The notes under the pieces: generated by a model | The model's database searches: none | What the model saw: only the letters and a program-made list of their open reading frames with translations | What the model was told of the DNA's origin: nothing | Position numbers and translations under genes: made by a program | Shown here: positions 6,605 to 12,888 of the stretch, piece by piece | Layout of the letters: each line of letters starts with the position of its first letter | Position numbering within the stretch: position 1 is the stretch's first letter | IMG/VR virus record: IMGVR_UViG_3300006924_000218 | Span: 1 to 22,292 of that record | Length of the DNA: 22,292 bases | Reading direction: 5' to 3' (one strand) | Origin: a virus

Positions 6605-6852
6605 GCGATCTGATAAGAATAAAAGAGGAACATGTCGATAATGAAGCATTTGTGGGTCAAGCATGGGATTCATTGTTCACAAGAAACCCCTACCCTCCAC
6701 CAGAGAGTGAATGGGTAGGGCTGGTAGTGGACTACCTTGTAGACGATAATGGTGATGCCTTGGATGATATGATATACATACAATGGACATGGAGTGGGCG
6801 TACCGTACTAGAGTACACCGAACACTTGGAGGTAATAACAAAACGGACATAA
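6595..6852 (+). CDS. SH3/KOW-like barrel protein, 85 aa
   Basis: MQIGDLIRIKEEHVDN, a long insert with PYPPPESEW, then WVGLVVDYLVDDNGD, YIQWTWSGRTVLEYTEHLEVI. The final TKRT* is contributed by the operator: CGG ACA TAA reads Arg-Thr-stop. One of the longest members, because of the first-loop insertion. Confidence 0.83.
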   Translation: MQIGDLIRIKEEHVDNEAFVGQAWDSLFTRNPYPPPESEWVGLVVDYLVDDNGDALDDMIYIQWTWSGRTVLEYTEHLEVITKRT

Positions 6853-6887
6853 TTTGTCCTTTACAATATCTGAGAATAAGATATATT
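6845..6887 (+). promoter_or_regulatory. Operator-promoter 4
   Basis: GGACA-TAATT-TGTCC (6845-6859); TTTACA (6860-6865); 16 bp; TATATT (6882-6887). The TAA within the dyad stops the upstream gene. The whole cassette 6841-6910 is almost identical to 8521-8591. Confidence 0.87.
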
Positions 6888-6913
6888 ATAAACATCAAAC
6901 AAACGGAGGTATT

Positions 6914-7120
6914 ATGCAAATAAAGGTAGGAACATTGGTTATGTGGACAAAACTAGGGTATATCCTTGATAAAGGTTCTGTCGGTTTAGTCACAGATGTT
7001 GATGGTGATGGATATGATAATGAAATCATCAAAGTTCTTTGGAGCAACGGTGATGTGTTAGAATACAACACTGACGGACAGGCTATGAGGAGTAATAGAT
7101 TAATAGTGGTCAAATTCTGA
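6914..7120 (+). CDS. SH3/KOW-like barrel protein, 68 aa
   Basis: ATG 6914 after CGGAGGT; an in-frame start upstream at 6854 would lie in the promoter. MQIKVGTLVMWTKLGYIL, then SVGLVTDVDGDGYDN, IIKVLWSNGDVLEYN, ending RLIVVKF. The last codons GTG GTC AAA TTC TGA are the variant operator GGTCA-AATTC-TGACC. The closest relative is the gene at 7335, which has the same ending. Confidence 0.82.
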   Translation: MQIKVGTLVMWTKLGYILDKGSVGLVTDVDGDGYDNEIIKVLWSNGDVLEYNTDGQAMRSNRLIVVKF

Positions 7121-7150
7121 CCTTTACAATATTTGAGAACAGGATATATT
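7108..7150 (+). promoter_or_regulatory. Operator-promoter 5 (GGTCA/TGACC variant)
   Basis: GGTCA-AATTC-TGACC (7108-7122) keeps perfect dyad symmetry with both half-sites changed. TTTACA (7123-7128); 16 bp; TATATT (7145-7150). The TGA is the stop of the upstream gene. Confidence 0.83.
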
Positions 7151-7176
7151 ATAAACATCAAACAAACGGAGGTCTT

Positions 7177-7344
7177 ATGCGAGTAGGAACATTAGTAAAG
7201 TGGTTAAACAATGCCTCTGACTATGGAGAGTTGGGCATAGTCATAGATGTATTTCCCAACGGTAATTTTCGGGTGGCGTGGGCTAGTGGTACCTATGCCC
7301 AACATGGCAGTAACACAGAGTTGGTGGAGGTATTATGCAGTTAG
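7177..7344 (+). CDS. SH3/KOW-like barrel protein, 55 aa
   Basis: ATG 7177 after CGGAGGT. MRVGTLVKWLNNASDYGELGIVIDVF, NFRVAWASGTYA, LVEVLCS. The end forms a 10-nt overlap (ATGCAGTTAG) with the next gene, a variant junction in which Leu3-Val4 rather than Ile-Gly supplies the TAG. Confidence 0.83.
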   Translation: MRVGTLVKWLNNASDYGELGIVIDVFPNGNFRVAWASGTYAQHGSNTELVEVLCS

Positions 7345-7547
7345 TAAGGACAGGATCATTGGTAATGTGGAATGTGGAGGGTTCAATTGACTTTGGGTGT
7401 ATGGGGTTGGCTGTCTTCAGTCATTACGAGAGGTACGCAGATGGCGACATATTTCACTATTTTAATATACATTGGACAGACGATAGTCTTGTGGAATACG
7501 ACCACGAGGAGATTGAACAAGGTAAATTAAAAGTGGTCAAATTCTGA
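7335..7547 (+). CDS. SH3/KOW-like barrel protein, 70 aa
   Basis: MQLVRTGSLVMWNVEGSIDFG, MGLAVFSHYERYADGD, NIHWTDDSLVEYD, ending KLKVVKF. The N-terminus carries three extra residues before TGSLV. As in the gene ending at 7120, the last four codons and the TGA are the operator GGTCA-AATTC-TGACC, so gene end and operator probably duplicated together. Confidence 0.82.
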   Translation: MQLVRTGSLVMWNVEGSIDFGCMGLAVFSHYERYADGDIFHYFNIHWTDDSLVEYDHEEIEQGKLKVVKF

Positions 7548-7578
7548 CCTTTACAAATTTGCAACAACATATTATATT
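7535..7578 (+). promoter_or_regulatory. Operator-promoter 6 (GGTCA/TGACC variant)
   Basis: GGTCA-AATTC-TGACC (7535-7549); TTTACA (7550-7555); 17 bp; TATATT (7573-7578). Stops the 7335 gene and serves the 7610 gene. Confidence 0.82.
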
Positions 7579-7609
7579 ACATTTACATTCAACAACATAG
7601 GAGACTATT

Positions 7610-7957
7610 ATGAAAAACACTATAAAAACATGCAGGCACTGTGAGGATGAATTCGATTGTCGCTCCACCCGAAAGGCTACCGTAGGGGGGTACATAGACG
7701 AATGTCCCGACTGTGTAGAAGAACTGGGAACAGAAACCCATGTCAGATATCAAGGAGTCGTATCGGGAGAAGGCAAGCAAGCCTGTATTCAGATCCTGTC
7801 CTTTGAATCCAAAGCTGACGCTGAGGAATACAAGCGAAGGTGGGAACGCAACAGTGGATGGAATAACCGAAGAACAGGTGGTCTGAATGATAGTTCGATC
7901 AAGTTCAAGAAAGTCGGAGAGACACGAGGAAATGCCAACCATAAGGGCAAGGGATAA
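7610..7957 (+). CDS. Small zinc-ribbon-like protein, 115 aa
   Basis: ATG 7610 after AGGAG. Two Cys pairs, CRHC (8-11) and CPDC (32-35), with a further Cys17, fit a zinc ribbon at the N-terminus. The rest is polar and basic with a helical stretch (SKADAEEYKRRWER) and a basic Gly-rich end (NANHKGKG). It is not a barrel-family member and stands alone between two operator-promoters. Binding of nucleic acid or protein is plausible, but I recognise no specific family. Confidence 0.78.
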   Translation: MKNTIKTCRHCEDEFDCRSTRKATVGGYIDECPDCVEELGTETHVRYQGVVSGEGKQACIQILSFESKADAEEYKRRWERNSGWNNRRTGGLNDSSIKFKKVGETRGNANHKGKG

Positions 7958-7961
7958 AGTC

Positions 7962-8004
7962 GGACATATTTTGTCCTTTACAATAATTCACAATCAGTTA
8001 TATT
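7962..8004 (+). promoter_or_regulatory. Operator-promoter 7
   Basis: GGACA-TATTT-TGTCC (7962-7976); TTTACA (7977-7982); 16 bp; TATATT (7999-8004). Confidence 0.85.
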
Positions 8005-8029
8005 ATATTTACAACAACAGGAGAACAAT

Positions 8030-8329
8030 ATGTTTAGATCAATATCAGAAATTAAGAAAGCAAACCGAGATGGTGGATACCATTTCTTTAGCAAAGACAC
8101 TATGAAATTTTTTAACTCCAAGACCCACAGGGGGGTGCATGGAGGTCGATATTTCATAACATCAGAGCAATATGTCTCTCTTAGAGGCGTTAAACATGAT
8201 CGAAAGTACACAATCCGAAAGGCTCACAAAGATGGTGCCATAGATACAGTCGATACCTTCCAACAGTTTAAAACACTCCAACAAGCAAGGGATCACATTA
8301 AGTATGAGATTCTTGGCGAGGAATATTAA
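8030..8329 (+). CDS. Small protein of a family I believe recurs in phages, 99 aa
   Basis: ATG 8030 after AGGAG. The sequence FRSISEIKKANRDGGYHFFS, then TMKFFNSK, GGRYFITSEQ, KYTIRKAHKDGAIDTV and a final helix (TLQQARDHIKYE) matches a small protein type I recall from many phages and plasmids (HFFS-DTMRFF, GGRYFVTSEQ). Its function is unknown. It leads a two-gene unit with the barrel gene at 8332, two bases downstream. Confidence 0.78.
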   Translation: MFRSISEIKKANRDGGYHFFSKDTMKFFNSKTHRGVHGGRYFITSEQYVSLRGVKHDRKYTIRKAHKDGAIDTVDTFQQFKTLQQARDHIKYEILGEEY

Positions 8330-8331
8330 GA

Positions 8332-8532
8332 ATGAAAATAGGTGACTTGGTAGAATATACCGAAAATGAAGAGACTTTTATTGGTCTTGTGATCGAAATT
8401 ACCGAAGCCCTTCCAAGACTATCAAGAGGGGTTAAGGTTCTGTGGTGCTTCAATGAAGAGGATAGAGAACTCTTTGACGAAACATCATGGCTTTGTGAAG
8501 ACGAGGTTAGAACAGTATCAAAACGGACATAA
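8332..8532 (+). CDS. SH3/KOW-like barrel protein, 66 aa
   Basis: ATG 8332 lies two bases after the upstream stop; GGCGAGGAA precedes it. MKIGDLVEYTENEETFIGLVIEI, GVKVLWCFNEED, then DEVRTVSKRT. As in the 6595 gene, Arg-Thr-stop is read from the operator sequence CGG ACA TAA. Confidence 0.83.
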   Translation: MKIGDLVEYTENEETFIGLVIEITEALPRLSRGVKVLWCFNEEDRELFDETSWLCEDEVRTVSKRT

Positions 8533-8567
8533 TTTGTCCTTTACAATATCTGAGAATAAGATATACT
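8525..8567 (+). promoter_or_regulatory. Operator-promoter 8
   Basis: GGACA-TAATT-TGTCC (8525-8539); TTTACA (8540-8545); 16 bp; TATACT (8562-8567). Near-identical duplicate of the cassette at 6841-6910 (one -10 substitution, one extra A). Confidence 0.86.
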
Positions 8568-8595
8568 ATAAACATCAAAACAAACGGAGGTTCTT

Positions 8596-8808
8596 GTGGA
8601 CAAAATCATAACATTACAAATAAGACAAAGTGGTGACGATAACATAGTCTATCTATGTAAAACCCACGAAATAGCCGAGAGGATCATCAGAGAGTGGTTC
8701 TCTATGTATTGTGAGGATAACCCCTCCCTAGAGGAACTAGAGGACTACCTGTGGGAGAAGGACATAGGCTATTGGGAGATTACAGAGGAGGTGGTAATAT
8801 GCGAGTAG
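8596..8808 (+). CDS. Small hypothetical protein, 70 aa, GTG start
   Basis: GTG 8596 follows CGGAGGT. MDKIITLQIRQSGDDNIVYLCKTHEIAERIIREWF, then an acidic half (CEDNPSLEELEDYLWEKD) and EEVVICE. This is not a barrel protein, yet its last codons (gag gag gtg gta ata tgc gag tag) form the same 10-nt junction used between barrel genes, supplying the ribosome site and start of the next gene. Confidence 0.78.
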   Translation: MDKIITLQIRQSGDDNIVYLCKTHEIAERIIREWFSMYCEDNPSLEELEDYLWEKDIGYWEITEEVVICE

Positions 8809-8957
8809 GAACATTGGTAAAACGCAGATGGAATGGCTACATAGGTGTTATTACACAACAAGGTGTGTCGTCTTGTTATCGCTGGCTTATTCACTTTACC
8901 AAAGGGGACGGCTATCGTTGGTGTAACGAAGGTGAGTTGGAGGTCTTATGCGAATAG
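8799..8957 (+). CDS. SH3/KOW-like barrel protein, 52 aa
   Basis: Start at ATG 8799 in the junction ATGCGAGTAG behind GAGGAGGTGG; an in-frame ATG upstream (8751) is rejected because the family start MRVGTLVKRR begins here. YIGVITQQG, RWLIHFTKGDG, GELEVLCE follow. 10-nt overlaps on both sides. Confidence 0.83.
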   Translation: MRVGTLVKRRWNGYIGVITQQGVSSCYRWLIHFTKGDGYRWCNEGELEVLCE

Positions 8958-9109
8958 GCGATTTAGTTAGACATGAAGGTCTTTGCGAGGATGTTGGTAT
9001 CATTGTATTCTTCAGAGATTTCGAATTCAAGGGCTGTTGTTCGGTGTATTTTCCAAAACTTGGCAAGAGAATGACAGTGTTTACGGAAGACTTGGAGTCA
9101 ATATGTTAG
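8948..9109 (+). CDS. SH3/KOW-like barrel protein, 53 aa
   Basis: MRIGDLVRHEGLCEDVGIIVFF, then a Cys-containing strand (GCCSVYFPKLG) and TEDLESIC. The Trp strand is replaced by SVYF. The end reads LESIC rather than LEVLC, so the downstream ribosome site is only GGAG; the next frame overlaps by seven bases (ATGTTAG). Confidence 0.78.
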   Translation: MRIGDLVRHEGLCEDVGIIVFFRDFEFKGCCSVYFPKLGKRMTVFTEDLESIC

Positions 9110-9264
9110 AACATTTATTAAACTGTCACGGTGAATGGACATATCTTTTATCTTTGATAGACTCATTCCCCATGCTACGACATTATCTAAACGGACATAA
9201 TTTGTCCTTTACAAAAACACATAACGAATTACATTATAAACATCAAACAAAGGAGACAACATGA
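9103..9264 (+). CDS. Possible small protein, 53 aa, tail encoded by promoter
   Basis: ATG 9103 overlaps the previous stop. The first 28 residues (MLEHLLNCHGEWTYLLSLID region) look protein-like. The rest (from NGHNLSFTK) is translated from the operator-promoter at 9193-9235 and its leader, and the TGA overlaps the next start as ATGA. The frame is open only because this register of the operator has no stop. It may be a real gene whose stop has been lost, or a chance frame. Confidence 0.4.
   Translation: MLEHLLNCHGEWTYLLSLIDSFPMLRHYLNGHNLSFTKTHNELHYKHQTKETT
9193..9235 (+). promoter_or_regulatory. Operator-promoter 9
   Basis: GGACA-TAATT-TGTCC (9193-9207); TTTACA (9208-9213); 16 bp; TACATT (9230-9235). 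Serves genes 9261 to about 10278. Confidence 0.82.
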
Positions 9265-9527
9265 GAATATTTAATTGGACAGACGCATTTGTCGAGGGCA
9301 TAGGTTTTATCAAAAAAGTATGGATAGGTATGTATAGGGAGGAGGGAGAGTGGACTGGAACATTGGAAGAGTTCTATCCATCATTGGCTATAGCGAACTT
9401 TAGTCAGCAAATGCTGGAGTCGTACCTTAAAGAAGCAGTAGAGGGCAGGGCATACCTCCCCAAAGGATTGAGTGTGCAATATGACGAGAATAGACAATTG
9501 CTTATAACTATAACAAAGGAGGTATAA
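9261..9527 (+). CDS. Hypothetical protein, 88 aa
   Basis: ATG 9261 after AAAGGAG. MRIFNWTDAFVEGIGFIKKVW, acidic and aromatic (EEGEWTGTLEEFY), a helix (SQQMLESYLKEAVEG), and a strand end (LLITITKEV). I recognise no family. The final AAAGGAGGT codons act as the ribosome site for the next gene, which begins one base after the stop. First of a three- or four-gene unit. Confidence 0.75.
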   Translation: MRIFNWTDAFVEGIGFIKKVWIGMYREEGEWTGTLEEFYPSLAIANFSQQMLESYLKEAVEGRAYLPKGLSVQYDENRQLLITITKEV

Positions 9528-9528
9528 C

Positions 9529-9807
9529 ATGGCTTACGAACATATTTGGAATCCCAAAGATAAACTGTCGGACAAGGAGGCAATAGCCTTCCTGACTAGG
9601 GTAGTACCCGACATAACAAACAATGCTTTTTTCATACGCAAAGAGAGTGATGATGGAGGCTCTATGATAGCAGTTTACATTGAAACTCATGATGACAATA
9701 CAAGGGGCTATGAAGACAAGCCTGTGAAATTCGAAGAACTACATGGTTGGAGAGTCGTATGGGTAAACTGCCCACCACAATATACAAATAGATGGAGAAA
9801 AAAATGA
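9529..9807 (+). CDS. Hypothetical protein, 92 aa
   Basis: ATG 9529 after AAAGGAGGT. MAYEHIWNPKDKLSDKEAIA, then TRVVPDITNNAFFIRKE, SMIAVYIETHDD, and WRVVWVNCPPQYTNRWRKK. The latter half alternates strand-forming residues with a Trp pair and a basic end. No family recognised. The TGA overlaps the next start (ATGA at 9804). Confidence 0.75.
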   Translation: MAYEHIWNPKDKLSDKEAIAFLTRVVPDITNNAFFIRKESDDGGSMIAVYIETHDDNTRGYEDKPVKFEELHGWRVVWVNCPPQYTNRWRKK

Positions 9808-10070
9808 TGAATCCTATGCAAATACTCAGGTATGAGCCAAAGAAGGGTGATGTAATACTTTTCAATGATGGTTCTTACACGGAAATTCTTCATGATATGC
9901 GAACAGGTAGCCCATCTGTAAAGGGCAAATTTAATACACTTGGTGTCGAGCCAAGCGAGGTTTCCGTACATGTGCCTGAGATCCGTACGCAAATGATACA
10001 AGGCAAGTGCCACCTGTGTCGCAAGGAGAATGATGATGTACAAAATAATACAGATTCAAACACAGAGTAA
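9804..10070 (+). CDS. Small protein, possibly a distant barrel relative, 88 aa
   Basis: Start chosen at ATG 9804, seven bases after GGAG and overlapping the upstream TGA; an in-frame ATG at 9792 is too close to that site. PKKGDVILFNDGSYTEILHD resembles the K-x-GD-x-[IV] start and first turn of the barrel family, but the remainder (SPSVKGKFNTLGVEPSEVSVHVPEI) lacks the Trp strand. A CHLC pair precedes an Asn/Asp-rich end. Family membership is uncertain. Confidence 0.7.
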   Translation: MMNPMQILRYEPKKGDVILFNDGSYTEILHDMRTGSPSVKGKFNTLGVEPSEVSVHVPEIRTQMIQGKCHLCRKENDDVQNNTDSNTE

Positions 10071-10278
10071 CATGATCGTGGCTCACATAAAACTCAATAG
10101 CAAGTACTACTGCGTAGGGGATGATGGGTACTCCGTTATGATATTCAAAGGTGACGAGGGTGGCAACATTATCTCATGGATAGAATTGGCAAGGTTTGAG
10201 GGGAAAATGTTAAATGATGTTGTACGAAACAAGTCTTGCTTTCGCACTTGTTTACTTATCGGACAAAAAATGTCCTAG
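10036..10278 (+). CDS. Hypothetical protein, 80 aa
   Basis: Start at ATG 10036 because AAGGAG at 10023-10028 is seven bases upstream; ATGs at 10030 and 10033 are also in frame, and 10072 is an alternative start without a good site. It overlaps the upstream gene by 35 bp in another frame. The body reads MIVAHIKLNSKYYCVGDDG, SVMIFKGDEGG. The operator encodes GQKMS near the end, and the stop TAG (10276-10278) lies in the -35 hexamer, TAGACA. Confidence 0.65.
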   Translation: MYKIIQIQTQSNMIVAHIKLNSKYYCVGDDGYSVMIFKGDEGGNIISWIELARFEGKMLNDVVRNKSCFRTCLLIGQKMS

Positions 10279-10304
10279 ACAAATATCATGCAATGTATTA
10301 TATT
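10261..10304 (+). promoter_or_regulatory. Operator-promoter 10
   Basis: GGACA-AAAAA-TGTCC (10261-10275); TAGACA (10276-10281); 17 bp; TATATT (10299-10304). The unusual -35 supplies a TAG stop for the gene reading through the dyad. Confidence 0.82.
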
Positions 10305-10331
10305 ATAAACATCATTCAAACAGAGGTGAAT

Positions 10332-10655
10332 ATGGATTGGAAACGAAACAACGGAACATACAGGATCGCTACAAATGAAGGTTGGTCGAACAAAACAGGA
10401 TCAAACTATTTGTGCTACCCATTTATGATCAACCGATCAATTAACAATTCCACGAGATGGGCTTTAACTCATATCGCATGTGGTAGGGAAATTGGCAACT
10501 TTAGACTACTTGAGCATGCCAAAACCTGTGCCAAAGACCTGTCGGTATTTGATTGTTGGTATCTCCCAACCTCTGACATGTTGCTCCTTTCAATGGAAAC
10601 GAGTGGCGAGAAAAATGAGATAATGGATCTTATCGCAGTACACAGGCAAAAATAA
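10332..10655 (+). CDS. Hypothetical protein, 107 aa
   Basis: ATG 10332 after GAGGTG. MDWKRNNGTYRIATNEGW, then RWALTHIACGREIGNF, a helix (RLLEHAKTCAKDL) and a C-terminal MLLLSMETSG segment. The W-x-LTHI-x-x-G-x-x-I pattern followed by a helix is one I associate with small phage proteins, but I cannot name a family. Single-gene unit flanked by two operator-promoters. Confidence 0.75.
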   Translation: MDWKRNNGTYRIATNEGWSNKTGSNYLCYPFMINRSINNSTRWALTHIACGREIGNFRLLEHAKTCAKDLSVFDCWYLPTSDMLLLSMETSGEKNEIMDLIAVHRQK

Positions 10656-10659
10656 AAAC

Positions 10660-10703
10660 GGACATAATTTGTCCTTTACAAATAAACCCTAACATATTAT
10701 ATT
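10660..10703 (+). promoter_or_regulatory. Operator-promoter 11
   Basis: GGACA-TAATT-TGTCC (10660-10674); TTTACA (10675-10680); 17 bp; TATATT (10698-10703). Leader nearly identical to that of operator-promoter 16. Confidence 0.85.
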
Positions 10704-10733
10704 ATAAATACATTCAACAACAAGGAGTCTATC

Positions 10734-11543
10734 ATGGCTATTAACATAAGAACAGAGAACAACAACACCCGTTCATCAGCAACATGCACATTTTGCAAAG
10801 GGAATCACTCAATCTCAAGTTGCACTGCGATCACAGAGTGTGCTACCGAAGGAGCAAGTTTGCCCTTCTCAGAGAGAACATTTCGACAACATTATGCTAT
10901 GCAATATGTCGAACTAAAGTCCAACAGAAGCACAAAGCGAAAAGCGAGTGCTAAAAAGTGTGGGTACTGCAAGGGTAGTGGGCATAGTCGAAGGAACTGC
11001 ACACTAATGGAAGAACATAGAGAGTTCCTGAACAAAGCCAACCGAGTATGGCGACAGATATATGCAATAAAATCTGTAGAATTGGGTTTTGCTCCTGCAA
11101 GTTTGATCAAGTATCATGAACAAACTGGATACAACTACGGCACAGGAACCTATGACTCAGAAGAGAAAATGTACCTCATAGGCTCTGAATTACCAACTAA
11201 TTTGTCAGTGTTCGCCCTATCGACTGACTATAACTTAAAACAAGCCATACAGATCCCAGCAGTGGGTCGCAAACAACCGTTTCCCTTAAGAGCCTTGTTG
11301 TCGGGTGACAGCTGTGAGGGAGCCATTGGTGGCTCAGGTTACTATTATCGCTCTACACATGGCGAACATCAGGTTATAACCAAGTCCACATATCAATATT
11401 CAGATGAATGGATCAATGGACACTGTGATGATGTTGACTTTGTTCTAAAAAAGTGGGACAAGGATCGGATCGAGAGAGATATTCTATCCGTTATTAGAAA
11501 GAACCTTGTGCCATATGCAATCCGTATCGGTCTTTGGGAATAA
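10734..11543 (+). CDS. Two-zinc-knuckle protein, 269 aa
   Basis: ATG 10734 after AAGGAG. Two knuckle motifs are visible: Cys18-x2-Cys21-x3-His25-x4-Cys30 and Cys76-x2-Cys79-x4-His84-x4-Cys89; the second is a canonical CCHC knuckle with basic flanks (KRKASAKK). Such knuckles bind single-stranded nucleic acid. The remaining 180 residues have no motif I know: a helical part (ANRVWRQIYAIKSVELGF), then SELPTNLSVFALSTD, and a C-terminal helix ending VPYAIRIGLWE. It is larger than almost all its neighbours and has its own operator-promoter. An RNA- or ssDNA-binding role is inferred from the knuckles only. Confidence 0.8.
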   Translation: MAINIRTENNNTRSSATCTFCKGNHSISSCTAITECATEGASLPFSERTFRQHYAMQYVELKSNRSTKRKASAKKCGYCKGSGHSRRNCTLMEEHREFLNKANRVWRQIYAIKSVELGFAPASLIKYHEQTGYNYGTGTYDSEEKMYLIGSELPTNLSVFALSTDYNLKQAIQIPAVGRKQPFPLRALLSGDSCEGAIGGSGYYYRSTHGEHQVITKSTYQYSDEWINGHCDDVDFVLKKWDKDRIERDILSVIRKNLVPYAIRIGLWE

Positions 11544-11546
11544 AAC

Positions 11547-11590
11547 GGACATAATTTGTCCTTTACAAAATCACAGTAGCATATTATATT
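11547..11590 (+). promoter_or_regulatory. Operator-promoter 12
   Basis: GGACA-TAATT-TGTCC (11547-11561); TTTACA (11562-11567); 17 bp; TATATT (11585-11590). Confidence 0.85.
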
Positions 11591-11619
11591 ATAAATATCA
11601 AAAACAAACGGAGGTCATT

Positions 11620-12021
11620 ATGACTGAATTTAAAAGAGCAAAAAATTATCAAGAATTCGCAGATAGATGGAAAATGGGTATCCCGAGTTATTATGCAGGT
11701 TGGAAATGCCTTAAAACTGACGGCATCAGGGTATATCTTGAACGAGGTTCCATGTACCCTACACTGCTTATAGCCGAGAAAGTGGGTGATCGCTTTGTGG
11801 TATACAACCATAGACCCAAAGACTACGCGTCTGAAATGATAAGGTATGCAAATTGGTGTAGAAGAAGATTCCCTAACCTTGTATACGCAACTATTGGTAA
11901 GCCAAAGGATATAAACCATGACAGTTGGCTTACCAACCAAATGTATGAAGGTTTGATGTCTGTTGCTACCCATCTACTACACCCCGATCAGTCCATTGAA
12001 GAATTGGTAGGTGAGGAATGA
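11620..12021 (+). CDS. Hypothetical protein, 133 aa, paralogue of the 12214 product
   Basis: ATG 11620 after CGGAGGT; the frame extends upstream through the promoter but that part is not a gene. Central region YPTLLIAEKVGDRFVVYN then PKDYASEMIRYANW aligns by eye with LPILKKEGSDWIGYN and AKDMATHLL of the gene at 12214, and both have a WLTNQ/LGNSQ-like segment and helix afterwards. Function unknown. The stop overlaps the barrel gene at 12018 (ATGA). Confidence 0.78.
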   Translation: MTEFKRAKNYQEFADRWKMGIPSYYAGWKCLKTDGIRVYLERGSMYPTLLIAEKVGDRFVVYNHRPKDYASEMIRYANWCRRRFPNLVYATIGKPKDINHDSWLTNQMYEGLMSVATHLLHPDQSIEELVGEE

Positions 12022-12221
12022 TCGGGGTCGGTGACTTGGTCACTTGGTTCATTAAAGAGGACTTAGAATGGGCAGATCCTCCCATAGGGGTTGTCACAGA
12101 GATAAGCGAAAGAGACACTGTTCCCCATAGATGGTGCAGAGTAACATTTTTAATAGGCTATAGAGCCAACCAAACATTTGAGATAAAAGAACAACAGATA
12201 AGGAGAATAGACCATGACTGA
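12018..12221 (+). CDS. SH3/KOW-like barrel protein, 67 aa
   Basis: MIGVGDLVTWFIKEDLEW, PIGVVTEISERD, CRVTFLIGYR, FEIKEQQIRRIDHD. The LEV end is replaced by RRIDHD. The ribosome site is GGTGAGG inside the upstream gene. It sits between the two paralogous genes 11620 and 12214, overlapping the first by four and the second by eight bases. Confidence 0.82.
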   Translation: MIGVGDLVTWFIKEDLEWADPPIGVVTEISERDTVPHRWCRVTFLIGYRANQTFEIKEQQIRRIDHD

Positions 12222-12621
12222 ACAACTTAATTATTATCAAAAACTGATACTAGGCATAGAAGACCGAAACCGAAGAGGTGTCGACTTTAGAGTTAAAGAT
12301 CAGACTTTGTACCGAAAGTGTCGGTGGACATATGCCAAAAACAAACGGATACATGGTTGGCTACCTATCCTCAAAAAGGAAGGGTCGGATTGGATAGGTT
12401 ACAACTATTCTGCTAAGGATATGGCAACCCACTTATTAAAAGATGAACACTTATTCAATTGGAGGTGGAGATCTCTCAAGTGGGTAGAGATCGGCAGAGG
12501 CATTGGAGGTCGTGGGACAGGCTATGAATGGAATACTGTTTTAGGAAATTCACAAGTGATAACGAAAATGATCAACCCTACGCTTGACATGTTACTACCT
12601 GTAGACACATTCAGAGAATAA
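12214..12621 (+). CDS. Hypothetical protein, 135 aa, paralogue of the 11620 product
   Basis: ATG 12214, with ribosome site AAGGAG in the end of the barrel gene. Basic N-terminal half (EDRNRRGVDFRVKD, YRKCRWTYAKNKR), then WLPILKKEGSDWIGYNYSAK and DMATHLL, which match the 11620 product by eye. Third gene of the unit; the stop sits immediately before the next operator. Confidence 0.78.
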   Translation: MTEQLNYYQKLILGIEDRNRRGVDFRVKDQTLYRKCRWTYAKNKRIHGWLPILKKEGSDWIGYNYSAKDMATHLLKDEHLFNWRWRSLKWVEIGRGIGGRGTGYEWNTVLGNSQVITKMINPTLDMLLPVDTFRE

Positions 12622-12623
12622 AC

Positions 12624-12666
12624 GGACATTTTCTGTCCTTTACATTATCTCAGAACTTGTTATATT
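12624..12666 (+). promoter_or_regulatory. Operator-promoter 13
   Basis: GGACA-TTTTC-TGTCC (12624-12638); TTTACA (12639-12644); 16 bp; TATATT (12661-12666), preceded by TG (extended -10). Confidence 0.85.
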
Positions 12667-12691
12667 ACAGTTATGAAAGGAGGACAGAACA

Positions 12692-12838
12692 ATGTCTAAA
12701 AAGAAAAAACAACCATCTAAACGCAATCCTATACAACAAATGCACATAGAACAGAACCGAAAGGCTGGCTCTCACAAGGATCGAAAAAAAGAACAAAGTA
12801 AAAAAGCCTGTCGTAAAGACTATTCTAAGGACTATTAA
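12692..12838 (+). CDS. Tiny highly basic protein, 48 aa
   Basis: ATG 12692 after AAAGGAGGA. MSKKKKQPSKRNPIQQMHIE followed by RKAGSHKDRKKEQSKKACRKDY. About a third of the residues are Lys or Arg. The layout KKK-x-P-x-RNP then GSHKD-KK resembles short basic proteins I recall from bacterial viruses; their role is unknown to me. Charge suggests nucleic-acid or ribosome association, which is inference. Confidence 0.75.
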   Translation: MSKKKKQPSKRNPIQQMHIEQNRKAGSHKDRKKEQSKKACRKDYSKDY

Positions 12839-12845
12839 ACAAAAC

Positions 12846-12888
12846 GGACATAATTTGTCCTTTACAATATTTCATAACTTGTTATAAT
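12846..12888 (+). promoter_or_regulatory. Operator-promoter 14, strongest -10
   Basis: GGACA-TAATT-TGTCC (12846-12860); TTTACA (12861-12866); 16 bp; consensus TATAAT (12883-12888) with upstream TG. It drives the VWA metallopeptidase-like gene. Confidence 0.87.
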
